Source of the DNA: Sphagnum compactum | Taxonomy: Eukaryota; Bryophyta; Sphagnopsida; Sphagnales | Direction of reading: 5' to 3' | Assembly: GCA_965153455.1 (NCBI GenBank) | Contig: OZ234494.1 | Location: 13,950,001 to 14,014,000, forward strand | DNA: 64,000 bases | Part shown: positions 1-12,120 of the stretch, in pieces | Position numbering within the stretch: the first letter of the stretch is position 1 | Layout: each line of letters begins with the position of its first letter | Notes under the pieces: model-generated | Seen by the model: the letters and a program-made list of their open reading frames with translations, nothing else | The model's database searches: none | Told to the model about the DNA's origin: nothing | Made by a program: the position numbers and the translations under genes

Positions 1-157
1 GGTAAAAACTTCTTTTATCTTCTTATATATGGAATGGGATCAATAAAGAAAAACTGGGGGAACAGCACACAAGGATTCTACTTGTCAGAAACTACTTACA
101 GCTGCGGTGGAACTGTCAACCTCTGGTTGCACAGGACATTATATTTGGACTCTGACA

Positions 158-176
158 AACCCTAACCCTAACCCTA
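158..176 (+). repeat. Short telomere-like CCCTAA run
   Basis: The sequence aaaccctaaccctaacccta contains three CCCTAA-type units, including the plant telo-box AAACCCTAA. It is too short to be a telomere remnant and more likely a promoter-type telo-box or chance. Confidence 0.5.
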
Positions 177-663
177 CACTAGGGTAGGCTACTAGGTACT
201 AAAAAACAAGGAAAATAATAGCTGGTTAATGAAACATAAGGAAAATAACAAAATTCTTTACATACCCCTCAATTAAAACTGGATTTTAGTTTGAAGTTTT
301 TAATCCCTTAATGCCCATTATATATATATATATATACCCTTTTTGTGTAAATGTATTTCAATACATACAAATATAAGAAAATATAAACAAATGAATAAAC
401 TATACTATTTTTTTTTCCCTCAGGGAAATTGTTTTTGGGGATTTGTTGTAGGGGTGTGGATTTTGTAGTCCCAACTCTTAGAAGGAGGGCATTGGTCCTA
501 TGCTCATCTACTAACACCTCACATGCCCTTATTATGGTAATGCACTTGCCCTTGGGCTTTATCCTATTACTTTGTGTTTGGAGTTTGGGGGATTTGTTGC
601 CATGTTTTTGTGAAGAAAAAGTCCTTGAATTTTTCTTGGAAATTTGGGGAAATGAATTCAATC

Positions 664-666
<3 letters not shown>

Positions 667-699
<33 letters not shown>

Positions 700-717
700 G
701 GGGGGTTGGGGGGGGGG
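667..717. repeat. GA microsatellite with adjoining G-rich run
   Basis: Uninterrupted GA dinucleotides run from 667 to about 696 and are followed by a G-rich tract of about 20 bases broken by two T residues. Similar GA or CT tracts recur in this window near gene starts, but no gene start was recognised beside this one. Confidence 0.9.
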
Positions 718-1412
718 ATTTGGTGGTTTCATAATGTACCTATGGTTGATACAGGTGACCCACATCATGAGACCATGAACTTAGCATGATGTTTATAACA
801 TAAATTGGTGTTGAAATTGTTGGTGACCCTTGGGGAAAACTGATGGAGTTTTTTCTTAAACCGTTTGTACCCATGATGCTAACATGGAGTACCAGGCTTC
901 ATCATCTTCTCCACCTAGATGCAAGCAAGGCTTGAAATGGGCTTAAAAATGAAAATGCATCTTTTTTCCTTACATATCCTAAATTCATTACATGTGGAAT
1001 TTTTTTTCATATTAAATTATTTCTTATTGACACCCTACTGTTGCTTAATCTTCTCGAGTAAAGATTTCTTTAAAGGAATATTTATTTTATAGGACTGAAA
1101 AATCCAACTCAACATCATAATCCAACCCATGTTGAACCTATATTGACTCATCGTGGTTATATTAACTACTGAAGAGGGAAAAGAGAGTTGATAACAACAA
1201 AAGAGAGTGATTCATTCAATTCCCCTTCTTCTTTCGAAAAACAACTCGAACTGTTCAGTTCAAGCATCACCAGTTTCATAAAATTTTGAACTTTCCAATC
1301 TCTGAACTATTTCATTCCACAACTTCCTATGTTCCATGGATTTTTACATTTCCTCAAATTGAACTATTTTAGTAAACAACCACATGTGTTTGATTGATTT
1401 TTGACCTCCAAT

Positions 1413-2150
1413 CCTATGTTTGATAAAACTCTAAATGAAAAGTTGAACCATTTCACTCACTAATGTCCTATGTTTGATAAAATTCTAAATGAAAAGTTGA
1501 ACCATTTCACTCACTAATGTCCTATGTTTGATAAAATTCTAAATCGAAAGTTGAACCATTTCACTCAATAATGTCCTATATTTGATAAAATTCTAAGTGG
1601 AAAGTTAAACCATTTCACTCAATAATGCGCTATATTTGATAAAATTCCAAATCAAATGTGAATGAATGGATTCAACAACTTCCCATGTTTTATAGATTTC
1701 TGGATTTCCCAAATGTGAACTATTTCATTCACCAACTTCCCATGTTTGATTGATTTTGTGAATTTCTCAACAGTTTCATGCAACAACTTCCCATGTTTGA
1801 TGGCTTTCTCAACCTCCAAAACTTGAACTATTCCTTTGCAACAACCTCCCATGTTTTGACAGATTTCTCAGATTCCCGATCTTGAAATTTTTTTCATTCA
1901 CCAAATTCCACATGTTTGATGAAAATTTCCCCATGTTTGAACAACCTTTCAGTTTGCACATCTCAAAATACATATTCCTTCAACAAATTTCAAGAAAATT
2001 TCAGAAATTTGACAGAAAATTTTCAGTTTCCCTATCTCAAATCATTTTCCATTCAACAAATTCCCCACAACTTCCAATTGGTTTGATGGATTCTTCAGTT
2101 TCCCATCTCAAATTTATTCTTCATCCATCCAACTAAAAATCTTCCCCCCC
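1413..2150. repeat. 54-bp tandem repeat decaying into a degenerate array
   Basis: The phrase cctatgtttgataaaa recurs at 1413, 1467, 1521 and 1575, an exact 54-bp period, and again in diverged form near 1629. Beyond 1650 the same theme (caacttcccatgtttgat) returns every 50-60 bp in increasingly altered form until about 2150. This is a minisatellite with a fresh, homogeneous end and an old, degraded end. No coding role is supported. Confidence 0.85.
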
Positions 2151-2284
2151 CCCATGTTTGGTGAAAAAAATAAAATCAACTTCCCTTCTTTCAAAATTTG
2201 GAATCATTTTCAGTCTAAAATGTATGTGCAGGAGCATTAATAAAAAGACAAGTACAAAAACACCACCCATCTGAATTTTTGTGT

Positions 2285-2420
2285 TCAATTTTGTGATGTA
2301 GCCGAGGTGGCAATTGGTCCATAAGCTGATTTAACAAAATTATTAGGCTATTAGAATATGAAAGGAAAAAAATTGAACATCCTACATAGTTGCACCATAT
2401 ATAGAAAAGTGGCAATTTTA
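2285..2420 (+). repeat. Copy of a dispersed AT-rich repeat family (GTGATGTAGCC core)
   Basis: The segment contains ttgtgatgtagccgaggtgg, then ggtccataagc, a ggctatta block and a catatatagaaa block. The same blocks in the same order recur at 28724-28880, and a partial copy lies at 28435-28470. This points to a non-autonomous transposable-element family. No terminal repeats were defined, so the class is unknown. Confidence 0.55.
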
Positions 2421-2882
2421 AAAGAATTATATTTAGAAATTTTTAAAAAATTGGTGATTGGTTTTCGAAAAAATCGTTGAATTTGTGACAAAAACATACT
2501 AAAATTTCTCACCAAGAAAAAAGGTTGATAATGTTTGATTAAAAAAAATTCGGCTTCCCATCAAATTTTCAAGTTTTGGAACTTTTTATTTTCTGTCAAA
2601 ATTGTAGGTGCAACACTAGATATTATGCTAATAAAAACAAACTTGAAGAGAAAAAAACACACCTACCTATTACCGAACAGCATTCCCTTCCACCCCCCTA
2701 CCACCCTCTCCCACAGCCCCCCTTCTCTTTCTTTCAATTTGTCTCTCTCGCGCAGGCGAGTACCTACCTAGTTTCTGGACACACAGTACCTACCTGCAGC
2801 GCGCAAGTTCGACACGGGAAGCAGACCAGGCCAAGCCAAGGCGAGGGAAGCCAAGCTTTCGCGTGCAGCAGAGCTACCAGCG

Positions 2883-5800
2883 ATGAGGATACGCAAGCGG
2901 GAGACGGCGGTAGCTGAGCCCGTGACCAGTTTGCTGGGCATGGGATGGAAGCAAGTAGAGGTGCAGGAGGAGGAGGAGGAGGAGGATCAGGATCAGCCGC
3001 ATAATATTGATGGGGAAGCAGCTCCTGCTGGAAGCCGCGCCGCTGTATGCAGCAGTTACTACAACTCCGATGCCATGCAGCAGCAGCAGCAACAAGCCCG
3101 TGGGGATCAAGGAAGCTGCAAGGAGCATGAGTTGGGATCGCCGGTGCAGCAGACGCTGCAACTTCATTATCCTGATTTGGTGAGTCGAGAAATCGATTCC
3201 GGGATGGGCCTTGGGACTCGCTGAATGTTCTTTGTTTTTGTTGGGTTTTCCTTTTCCTGTGATCATTATTGTGTCTTGCTCAGGGAGCTGTAGCTTTTAT
3301 TATGTACAGCGCGGTATAGACTCATGGGTCCCGCGATGTCTTTCAATGGAGTGCTCAGAGTATTATATGCAGGAGGAGGACAAGAACGATGATTAGATTT
3401 ATGTACATTTGTGGAAGTTTCTGTTGGGAGAGAGATGGGCAAGTCCTAAGCCTGTTTGATATTAGTGCAGCACAGACATTGAGGAAATGTGTTGTACAGT
3501 ATTTGAAGCTTTTTTGTGTTTCGCACATGGCCGGGTTTCTTTCATGAGATATTGGATTTTTTCCTCGTGGTTTCATGGCTGCTGTAGTGTAGTGTCTTTT
3601 GGTCCATGGATCAGGGTTTGTGTGATCTCATAGAATGTGCTCCATTGGAGTTGTACATGCTGGAGCACATGCATGGGCAGCTTATCACCATACTCGATCA
3701 TGGCGATGGACTGCACGTGACACTTGCTTGTGTATAGCTGATGAAGACGAGATGCAGAAGTGCACCTCAACTCATCAATAGCAGCAAGCTTTTGGGTTTG
3801 GAAATGCTGTAATACATGAGCTTTGACCATGAGCTGCAGGCTCGCAGCTCAGCTGCTTCTTGCAGTTTCTTCTGCTGAGTCTGGAGATCATCGCTAGGTG
3901 AATATCTCTTTTGTGCTAGCCAGTGAATCGCGCTCGGAGTCGAAGATGTAGCCATGGCATGACATGACCTGGTGCTGTACATTATTGGGTCGATGATGAT
4001 CATGGCTGTAGTACTACTACTATTGATGCTGGCTGTTTGCAACAGGAAAAGCAGCTGGAGAAGCAATTAGGGCCGCGAGTACTGATCACGAGTACTCATG
4101 GCGGATCAGCTGGAGCGCCGATCATGGCTGTGGGCAGTGCTGAGGAACAGCGCATCATGAGTACGAGTACGCGACTTCGACTCAAGAGACGACCCAATAT
4201 TATCAAGGATGCAGCTCAGAGCTTCTCATCTTCCGGGGTAAGTAATAAACAACATGATGGCGGTGTCCTGCAAAGTCTTGGCTTTGTCAATATTGTGTTG
4301 CAATTCAAGCTCTCGCTTGGACCTGCAGCTCATGCTGCTGCATATCCATCAAAACTTGTATATTTCTTGCAGTTCGGGTTCTGCTCCATCATGTTAGACA
4401 TTGCCATGAACTTCTTGATGGAGAACAGCTTTCAGATCTTTGCGGGTAGCATGAATGCACAAAAGAGACTCACTGTAGCGGAGATTGTTCAAAAGTGTGT
4501 ACTTGGTGCAGTGTGTAATATGATGTCGAAACAACATCTCTGGATCTTCTTTCTCAGGGACTAGGGAATATGCAGTAGATGGTGCAGCAATATCTAGAGC
4601 AGTCAGAGCATTAGTACCGTCCTCACTTTGCCAACGAGCTACTGTCTTTACGACAAACAGACTCTCAAGACCTGCCTCAGACTCTAGCTAGCTTTCTTTC
4701 TAGTGATTTCCATGATCTTAAGCTGCAAGTATATACCTGGTCAGCAGCAACATGAACAGCTTGTTCCTAATAGTTGCAGGCATCATGTGATGCTCAAGGG
4801 TCTATACTACGTCAGTGACCTGCTTGCTCAAGGTCATTCCTGCTTTTAAGGAATATTAGTGATCTTGTCGAGCACAAGCGCCTCAACAAGAGCAGTACTG
4901 TGTGTACAAACACAGCTAAGGAACTGCAGGATCCACCGCTTTAGGTCTGGAATCCATCGTAGGATAGCGAAGAAGCTCTATGTCGTGAGCTGATCTTTCA
5001 GAGTACCCCGAACAGCTTATACGTAATGCTAACGCTGCTCAGGTCTCCTGCTGCACGCCTTCTAACATTCTCCGTGACCGTAAGACGTAGTGAGTGATGG
5101 ATCATGGGTCCCCAAAAGATGAAGCTTGCTGCTCCATCATGGACTGCTTTGAGCTGCAAGATGCCAGCAGAAAAAGGTGCAACCATGAATGAACCCAGAC
5201 CCAGTTTATATATTCCTGATGCAACCACGGGAAACCGTGCAGAAGCAGCTGGCTCGAGGGCGCCATAGCCCGCAGTCCATGCTTGCCTGGAAGATGATCA
5301 GAGGGCTCAAGCCGCCCAGGGGGCAATTGCTTATAAGCATGGGAAGATTTTGCAGCACTTGCCTGCTGCATGTCTTGTGTGGCAGATCATGCTGACAAAA
5401 ACCATAACGTCTGGTCGATCTCTCTGCTTGCAGCTGATGGCATGATCATGGCCAGATTCTAGAGTCCCATGGTTCGAACTGCGCCTCTGCACGGCAGCAT
5501 TTTTCGATTAAGTTCTTGTTTCCAATAGTGAAGATCTCTATTGAGCAGCTCATGTCACAAGCAGGATTTCCTGATCATTCATGAACCTTTACAGGACGTC
5601 ATATGTGAGATGTGGGTGTGGTGATGTCCTGTTACTTGATGCTTGTCAATTTCACCTGAGATTTGTGTTGTATTTAAGGTGTTGTATCTTCGGTTGTCTG
5701 GAATTTCTTGATCTAAATCAGCAAACTTACACTGAATGTTCCCCTTTTGCTATTGAGAGCCTGAACTGAAATATTCACCAAGTTCTTTGATGATCAGAGA

Positions 5801-7380
5801 GCATCACCAAAAAGATGTGCCAAGTTGTTCCTTCGTGCATGACAAACCTGGATCCTCTTCTGGGGTCAGGGTTCCAAACTTGGTCATGTTTTGCTGATCC
5901 TAATTCCCGGATCATCAGGTTTTACTTGAGAAGCTTCATGATTCTGAGCTTGAGGCATTCGATTGTTGTTGGTAGTACTCATTGGAACTTTTTTGGCACT
6001 GCCTGACAGGCCACTGCAGGGCCTGCCAATCAATCAAGTATTCCAGCAGAGACGTCACAAAATGTTTTCCTGAAGGAGAAGAGGTGTGTACATAATTTCT
6101 CTTGAATCAAAATCATAGGAAGTACTACTAGGTCTTGATGAAGATCGTGTGTCAAAATCGACTCCAAAACCAGCAGGTTTGAACTTCAAGCAATCAGGCC
6201 ATTGCATCTATCCATCAATTTGTGACATTGCTGATGCTCATAACCCAGCATCCAGAATCAATGTGACTGATGTGATGTGACATGGCCGACACTTATAACC
6301 CTGCATCCCAGCATCCAAAGTGCAACGATTGATGCTAGGAAGCATAAAAAACAAGAGAATTTTGTTTTTCATCTGTGCAGGAAACGGAAGAGGAGATCGA
6401 GGCATTGTCTGTCACAGTCTAAGATGACATCATCTCATGAGAATCCTGTGATCAAAGCAAGGGATTCTCTGTTGGGCTCTTTGTTCCATGTGTTTGGAGC
6501 TGCAAGCAAGGCTCAGGGGCTTTCAGCACGGGAAGCGGTGCAAAGTATAATAGAGCTTGGACTGCCTGGTCTGAAGGAAGGGGGTGGAAGGCCAAGTGTG
6601 CAGGTGGCTAACATTCTTCGATCATCCTCCTCCTTCCTTGCCACAACAGATAAACATTACATTTTTTGTCCACACTCTGAGACTCGGAGAGAAAGAGCTC
6701 AATCTCAAGGAATGGAACCTGGACCTGCAGCTGGCACGTCTGTGAAGTTGGAAGAACTGGAATGGCAGCAGGGAAGACGACAGCAGGGGAATGGTCTCTT
6801 GTCAAAACCTGGTCCAATGTCAGGGTCCTTAGGGATTGGAGACTGGAAAATCAATGCAGCTGCTGCCAAAGAAATTCCTAGCACTGATTCAAAGGATCAG
6901 CGCGTAGAGCCTCAAGAAACAGATCCGGAGGAGGACCTGGGATCAGGTGGCAAAGAGTCAGGTGCTGCCTTAAAGCGGAGGAGGCGTGGTCCACTGGTCT
7001 CACAAAAGGGCAAAGGACGCACACAGTGCAAACGTTATGATGGGAGAGGATGGCAATGCTCAAGGATAACTGAGCCTGGATATTCACTCTGTGAACATCA
7101 TCAGGATCTCATCAACAAGCGTGCTGCTCGCTTGAAGGTCACGGAATGGCATCATGGGCATCCTCACGACCTCCTTCAGCATGAGCTTGCCCGTCAGAAC
7201 TCGAAATCTTCAATGGAGGTGGTCATGGAGGCTGACAGTGAAGAGGAATCTGAGTCAGACAAACAGCAAAATCGATCAGATCCCACCAGCTTGCTGAACA
7301 GAGATTGTGGTGGCATTGATGTAGTACCAGTTCACAGGCGCAAAATGGTGAAATTGCTGTCCTTGAAGGCCATCAAGTAG
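2883..7380 (+). CDS. WRC-domain protein with HARE-like winged-helix region
   Basis: Proposed exons are 2883-3179, 4046-4237 and 6418-7380. All three join in phase 0 with GT/AG borders and give 483 residues. The first residues (MRIRKR) and the acidic, Gln-rich stretch after them resemble plant WRC-domain proteins. Residues about 365-395 carry the WRC zinc pattern C-x9-C-x10-C-x2-H (CKRYDGRGWQC ... LCEHH), preceded by a basic KRRRRG stretch that may be a nuclear signal. Residues about 196-245 (LSAREAVQSIIELGLPGL ... HYIF) resemble the HARE-HTH winged helix; this is my inference. Growth-regulating factors share WRC but also need a QLQ domain, which I do not see. The alternative acceptor at 6381 is out of phase with exon 1. 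The middle exon is the least certain part. A role in DNA or chromatin regulation is likely. Confidence 0.72.
3180..6417 (+). other. Long first intron(s) of the WRC gene
   Basis: About 3.2 kb separates the exon ending at 3179 from the exon beginning at 6418, interrupted only by the proposed small exon 4046-4237. The sequence is far less AT-rich than the intergenic DNA and is strikingly full of short palindromes (CTGCAG, GATC, CATG, AGCT). Stops occur in all frames outside the proposed exon. No transposon ends, tRNA or other RNA gene was recognised. Confidence 0.5.
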
Positions 7381-9970
7381 TGTGCAGTTCTTGGTGAGCT
7401 TGCTTGAAGAAACTCCAAATGTGTTACTCCAAACAGTTAACGGCTCATGACAGGAAACAGAGATCATTATCGTTGGCCCATTTCCACAAACAGCCACACC
7501 TCAGATTCCAAACAAGTTTTCACACACACTCCGGTCGTGATCCATTTGTGCAACTGCGGGCTCCGGACGTCGTGCACAGACGTGTGTTTCGGAAAAAATA
7601 CATGTTGGACCCAGAAGCTCATGTGGATGTTGTCAAGCAGCCATGGATGTCTTGGAGAATGAATTCATAACATTGTGTACACGACAATTCTCATGGTCTT
7701 AGATCTGCTACATCAGAAGTACTGGTTCTGCAGGCATGATTTCTTAGTTTTAGTTGGATGCCTGCAGGTTTCGAGGACAATACATGATCAATGCTGATCT
7801 CCAGAGATCCAGTAGCAAATACAGAACCCTAGTGCAGGCAAATTTTGTGATGTCCGCCGCATGTTGATGGCATGAGTTTGCAACAGTTCATGCATGCAGC
7901 TCTAGAAGAACTTTACGAGATTATTATGTATTGATCAATTATGGCTAAGTTGTGCAAACTCGGCAAACATTGCTACCTCATGTCCAGCTTGATGATTGAT
8001 GATCTGCAGTTTTCTTTTTCTTCTTTATCCTGAAAGAAAATTTCTCTAAGTTTCACACTGATCTCACAGTATCATCATGAATCGTTAGTGGCAAATCCAT
8101 AGCTCTGGAAGCTACATTAACATCATCAGAAGAGCAAGCTCCACTACTGCATGCAACATTCAAGATCCTGACATATACAACTAAGAAGAAAAAATTTATC
8201 GCAGGTTTCTGATCATCTCGATGCCGGGTCACGAAGTTTGAACGTAGTCGTAATATAAGAGCTGCTGGGCCTGGGGTCGTGCTGCATTTGATCAATAGAT
8301 TGTCGATTTTGTTGGAAACAAGTCTATATCTGCGGGACTCTTGAACAATATGTTCCATATGAAGGAGGACGTCGGGCTCTGATTTCTTGCCCGAAGGCGA
8401 GGAAACATGTCCAGCAGCTCCTGCAGGTCGATCGATCATCATCGTCCAGGAATGTACAAATCGAATCATATTTGTCCAGCATGATTTCGCAGTCTGCACC
8501 TCGATCTTGGTCGTCTCTAGTAGTCTGCATTAGGATGCATGTTGCAGCCGATAGACAAGAAGAAGCAAAAGAATCATATGCAAGAATCATACGAAGAGCT
8601 ACAGGCCGTCGAGGGGATCAGCGATAGCACATCAGCTGCGGTCGAGCTAGCTGCCATCAAGCTGCTAATCACGCTGCAACTGTATACAGAATCACTAGTT
8701 TTCTGTATATCATAGTCTGCATTTTGGTGAGGTCTTTACCTGGAGCAACGATTTCATGGTAGCTGGATGCAGGAACTGATGACTCATGTTGTTCAACTCC
8801 CTCCATAAGGGAACAGGCTGCAGTAGTAACGCACACGCGGAACCATGCGACAGTGGTACTAGACGTGTGCAGCGTCATGTCTACGGGGAAACCAGCTAGC
8901 TTCCAAGTTCACGCTGATCCGAAGCTCAAAGCTTCTGCAAGTGTGAACATAGATCTTCTGGCAGTTACAGTAGTGTTTCTAGCTGCTGACATTCTTATTA
9001 ACAAGCAATTCCTGCAGCACTTCTTCTACCTGGTGCAGCAGCTGCAGCTCAATATAGTATATTCCTCATGTGCACTCAAGTCCTAGATCACTAAGTTTTG
9101 ACAGCATGCCGGTCTCAAAGAATACCTGCTACTGCAGGCCACCGCGACTGGACCCATAGAGTTCGAGTTTGCTTAGAACCTGATGAGTCCCCGTAGAAGG
9201 CAATGAATCTCACATGTGATGAAGTTGGTATCGAAATTAGAAGAAGCACCTGATCTCATGAGGAGTCTAGCAGCTAAATCTCCAATAACATACAGACATC
9301 AACGAACACTTGAATCCTAATATGTAGTGTCGACCCATGAGGCCGAGATCAGGACGCCACGGATCTTCAGATACACTAAAGGCGCGTCCCAGACTATAAT
9401 ATATCCTGCCAGCTTCTTTCTTCATGATTGAGCACTTCCACACCAGCTATCAAGCGGGTTTCTCTAGCGATCCATGAAACCTAGAGGCTAGAACTACGCG
9501 GATGTTTTGATCCATGATGGAAAAATAGAGAGGGTGCAGCTCAATGGACCTTGGTCGAAGCTGTTGGGGATGATCAATGAGCGTTACTACTATTACGACT
9601 CTCCTATGACCTTCAGCTCGTCCAGGTTACAGTGATTCTTGAAGCATTTGCTTCTGGACCTCGCTAGGTGACTGGTGATTACAGTTGGGTTTTACCCTTG
9701 ACAGAGTGCCTCTACTAATGCAGTCTACCATGTCTTGGCACGTCTTAGTTCTCAAGTGTTGAAGGGCAGCTGCTAGTACTAGCGTTTATTGAAGGCCCGA
9801 TGCTGCTTCTGAAGTCTAAAAGCTGGAGGAGAGTCTAAACCTCATGTCAAGCTGCAACTTGCAAGTCCTAAATCGGATGCTCCTGGCAACTGATTCCTCA
9901 GTCTTTCTTTCTGTCTTTGTCTCTCCTCAAAGAGCTGATAGATTTTTGGAAGTACTGAAGTTCTTGAAGA
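7381..9970. other. Gene-free palindrome-rich tract downstream of the WRC gene
   Basis: After the stop at 7380 the sequence keeps the same composition as the WRC intron, with dense GATC, CTGCAG and CATG sites and intermediate GC, until about 9970. There it changes abruptly at a poly-A/poly-T junction (about 9993-10019). Reading frames of up to 148 codons (for example 8053-8499 minus) have no recognisable family or domain, so I do not call genes. Part may be a long 3' UTR or a non-coding transcript. Confidence 0.45.
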
Positions 9971-9992
9971 AGAGGTGAAGACTCATGTCGTC

Positions 9993-12120
9993 AAAAAAAA
10001 ATTTTTTTTTTTTTTTTTTGGGGTACCACATAAGTCCAGAGGATCTCTCTCTATCTACAGGCCAGTTTTAGACATGAGAAAAGATCTGATTGATAGAGAG
10101 CTTGCAAGCAAGTTACAAACTTTCTGCTCAGCCTCACAACACTATTTATTCATCAATCCCTGGAGATCATCTACAGAGCTCCTCCTGAAGCTGGGTGTTA
10201 ACTATTATGATTAGCTGTTATAAAGTTGTATGAATGCAATGTATGAATGCAGCCATTGCTGAAGTAACACTGTGGTAATGAGCTAGGGCTTCATATGACT
10301 CTCTTTCTAGCTTTACATTCAAATGAACCTTGTAAGTTGAAATATTATCACTCCTGTTTGTAAACTGAACTAATTGTGATTACTAGTGTCGGTCTGGTAT
10401 CCAACTTGCTTTTGTTTATTGTTGTGTCCAGCTTTTGAACACACCAACCTGGTCCTGGTATTGGGTATATATATATGGATATACTTGATATGGAGATTGA
10501 TATAAAACTTGTACAAGGCCTGATATTACCTCAGGTCCCTATGAGGCATGTATTGGTATAAGGTTGGTATTGCCTCAGATCATACCAAATTGGTAGGGTC
10601 CTTGATACAAAAGTGTTGCTACCAGCACACAGGCTTATATATACCGGATCCACACTTGGTCCTGGTGACAGCAACCGTGCTATACTACTTATAATAATAA
10701 TGTCATTACAATGTACTAATTGGGTCCACTAGGAGAAACTTGTGAATCCATAGACTGACCAGGCTACTTAGGTTTTCAGCTACCTCAGACAAAAATTTGG
10801 TTTTGTTGTTGTTGTTGACAGCAAAGAGGAAATTTTTTCCTTTGACTTTGGAACTGTGATACTCTCTACTGTTCAGCTGATGATGATTATAGCTAGCTAG
10901 CTAGACTTGTTGTTGGCGGACCCCTAAGGTTATAAGGGCACTTGTTATGATTCATAACTGTAGTGCTGAAGAAAACCAAAGACCCAGTTGTGGGATATTG
11001 TCACAGCTCTCAAAAATTTGCAAAAAATTCAAATAACTGGCTGTAAAACCACCAGTTGAATCAATACTGGTTCTTTCATGAAAAATGTGGGTTCTTTAAG
11101 GTTTTTGAAATAACGGGAACTCGCTGTTCCTTGGTTATGACTTCATTTGAAAAACTGGAACCGATGGTTTTTTTTTTTCAAATTCATGTAACTGCGCAAT
11201 CACTAAAACCTAATAACCACTTCTTTGCTGCAGCAATAGCAGAGTAGTAGGAGTAGTAGTAATATGAGAAGGGTCATTTGATAGAAGGGTCATCAGCAGT
11301 GTTGTATTAGTAGTAGTATTATTAGTAGGAGTAAAGTAAAGCTGTGAAAGGATTAAACCTAATTAACCAGAGCAGTAAAGAGCAGGTACTACTGTGGCTG
11401 GCGTCATTTTGATCAGCCAAACAGGGCCTCACCAGAAAGTGTTTGTGGCTCTCTCTTCCAGTAAACGACAGCTGCTGCTGCTGGCCTGCTGCCATTAGAG
11501 AGAGTCTGAAGATTTGGGAAACACATCAGCTATTTGCCCACACAATTGTGTAAAGCAGTTTATAATCTATTGTACTTATGTGGGGACAAGAAGATCTGGC
11601 CCCCACACACACACACACACACACACACACAAGGGGGAGGGAGGTGGGGGCAGGGTGAAGAAACCACTACTTAGTACTCAGTCTTGTCAGTTTTGAGCCT
11701 TTTTCTGGGCCAACAGATATGGATTGTGGAGTAGATATGTATGGCCTCATTCTTTCTTCCTCTTTGGTTGCTGAGAGCTACAGGGTGAGAAAGAAAGAGA
11801 AAGAGAGAGAGTGAGAGAGAGTCCTTTGTCCTTCCTCTCATGTGCACCCACTCGTTCGTAGTTTGATTTTTGTGTGTGTGTGTGTTTTTGTGACAATTTT
11901 TCTACTACTCCCAAACTGCAATCATTGGTTCACTAATGACTAGTATTGCCTTGCAGGTATGATGGGTTGTAGACGCATATTGGTAATGAAATTATCGAAT
12001 CGCAAATTTGGGGAAATTATGTATCCGGTACCCAAGTGGAGAGTGCTGAGCAAAGTTAGGTTTTTCTTTTTTTCCCAATCATGAAGTGACAATCATCCAC
12101 AAAAAAATTTAGCCATGGTA
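9993..12120. other. Gene-free stretch with microsatellites
   Basis: The stretch contains an A/T homopolymer junction (about 9993-10019), a TATATA run near 10468, TAG trinucleotides (about 11244-11335), a CA microsatellite (about 11603-11631), imperfect GA (about 11785-11822) and a TG run (about 11870-11886). Between 10380 and 10680 the phrase ggtcctggt occurs twice and a ggtattgcctcag-like phrase twice, suggesting an old repeat. No coding region is supported. Confidence 0.6.
11603..11631. repeat. CA microsatellite
   Basis: About fourteen CA dinucleotides lie in a row, followed by a G-rich segment. It is the second longest CA tract of the window after the one near 27660 and is not associated with a recognised gene. 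Confidence 0.9.

Larger units (their letters stand above)
1..2640. other. AT-rich gene-free region with repeats
   Basis: No open reading frame here resembles a known protein. The stretch holds a telomere-like CCCTAA run (about 158-176), an AT dinucleotide run (about 321-336), a GA microsatellite (667-696) followed by a G-rich run, a 54-bp tandem array (1413-1650) that decays into a looser array up to about 2150, and a dispersed-repeat copy (about 2285-2420). The short minus-strand reading frame at 1652-1852 simply translates the tandem array, which is why its protein repeats an IKHGKL motif. I read the region as intergenic DNA upstream of the WRC gene. Confidence 0.7.

Noticed and set aside
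158-176. Interstitial telomere
   Set aside because: Only about three units; short telo-boxes are common in plant promoters.
8053-8590. Minus-strand frames of 88-148 codons downstream of the WRC gene
   Set aside because: No domain, no splice support and no family resemblance; the local composition produces frames by chance.
9180-9240. CTGATGAGTCCCC resembling a hammerhead ribozyme core
   Set aside because: The partner sequence CGAAAC with a closing stem is missing; the following bases (GGCAATGAATC) do not complete stem II, so no ribozyme is supported.
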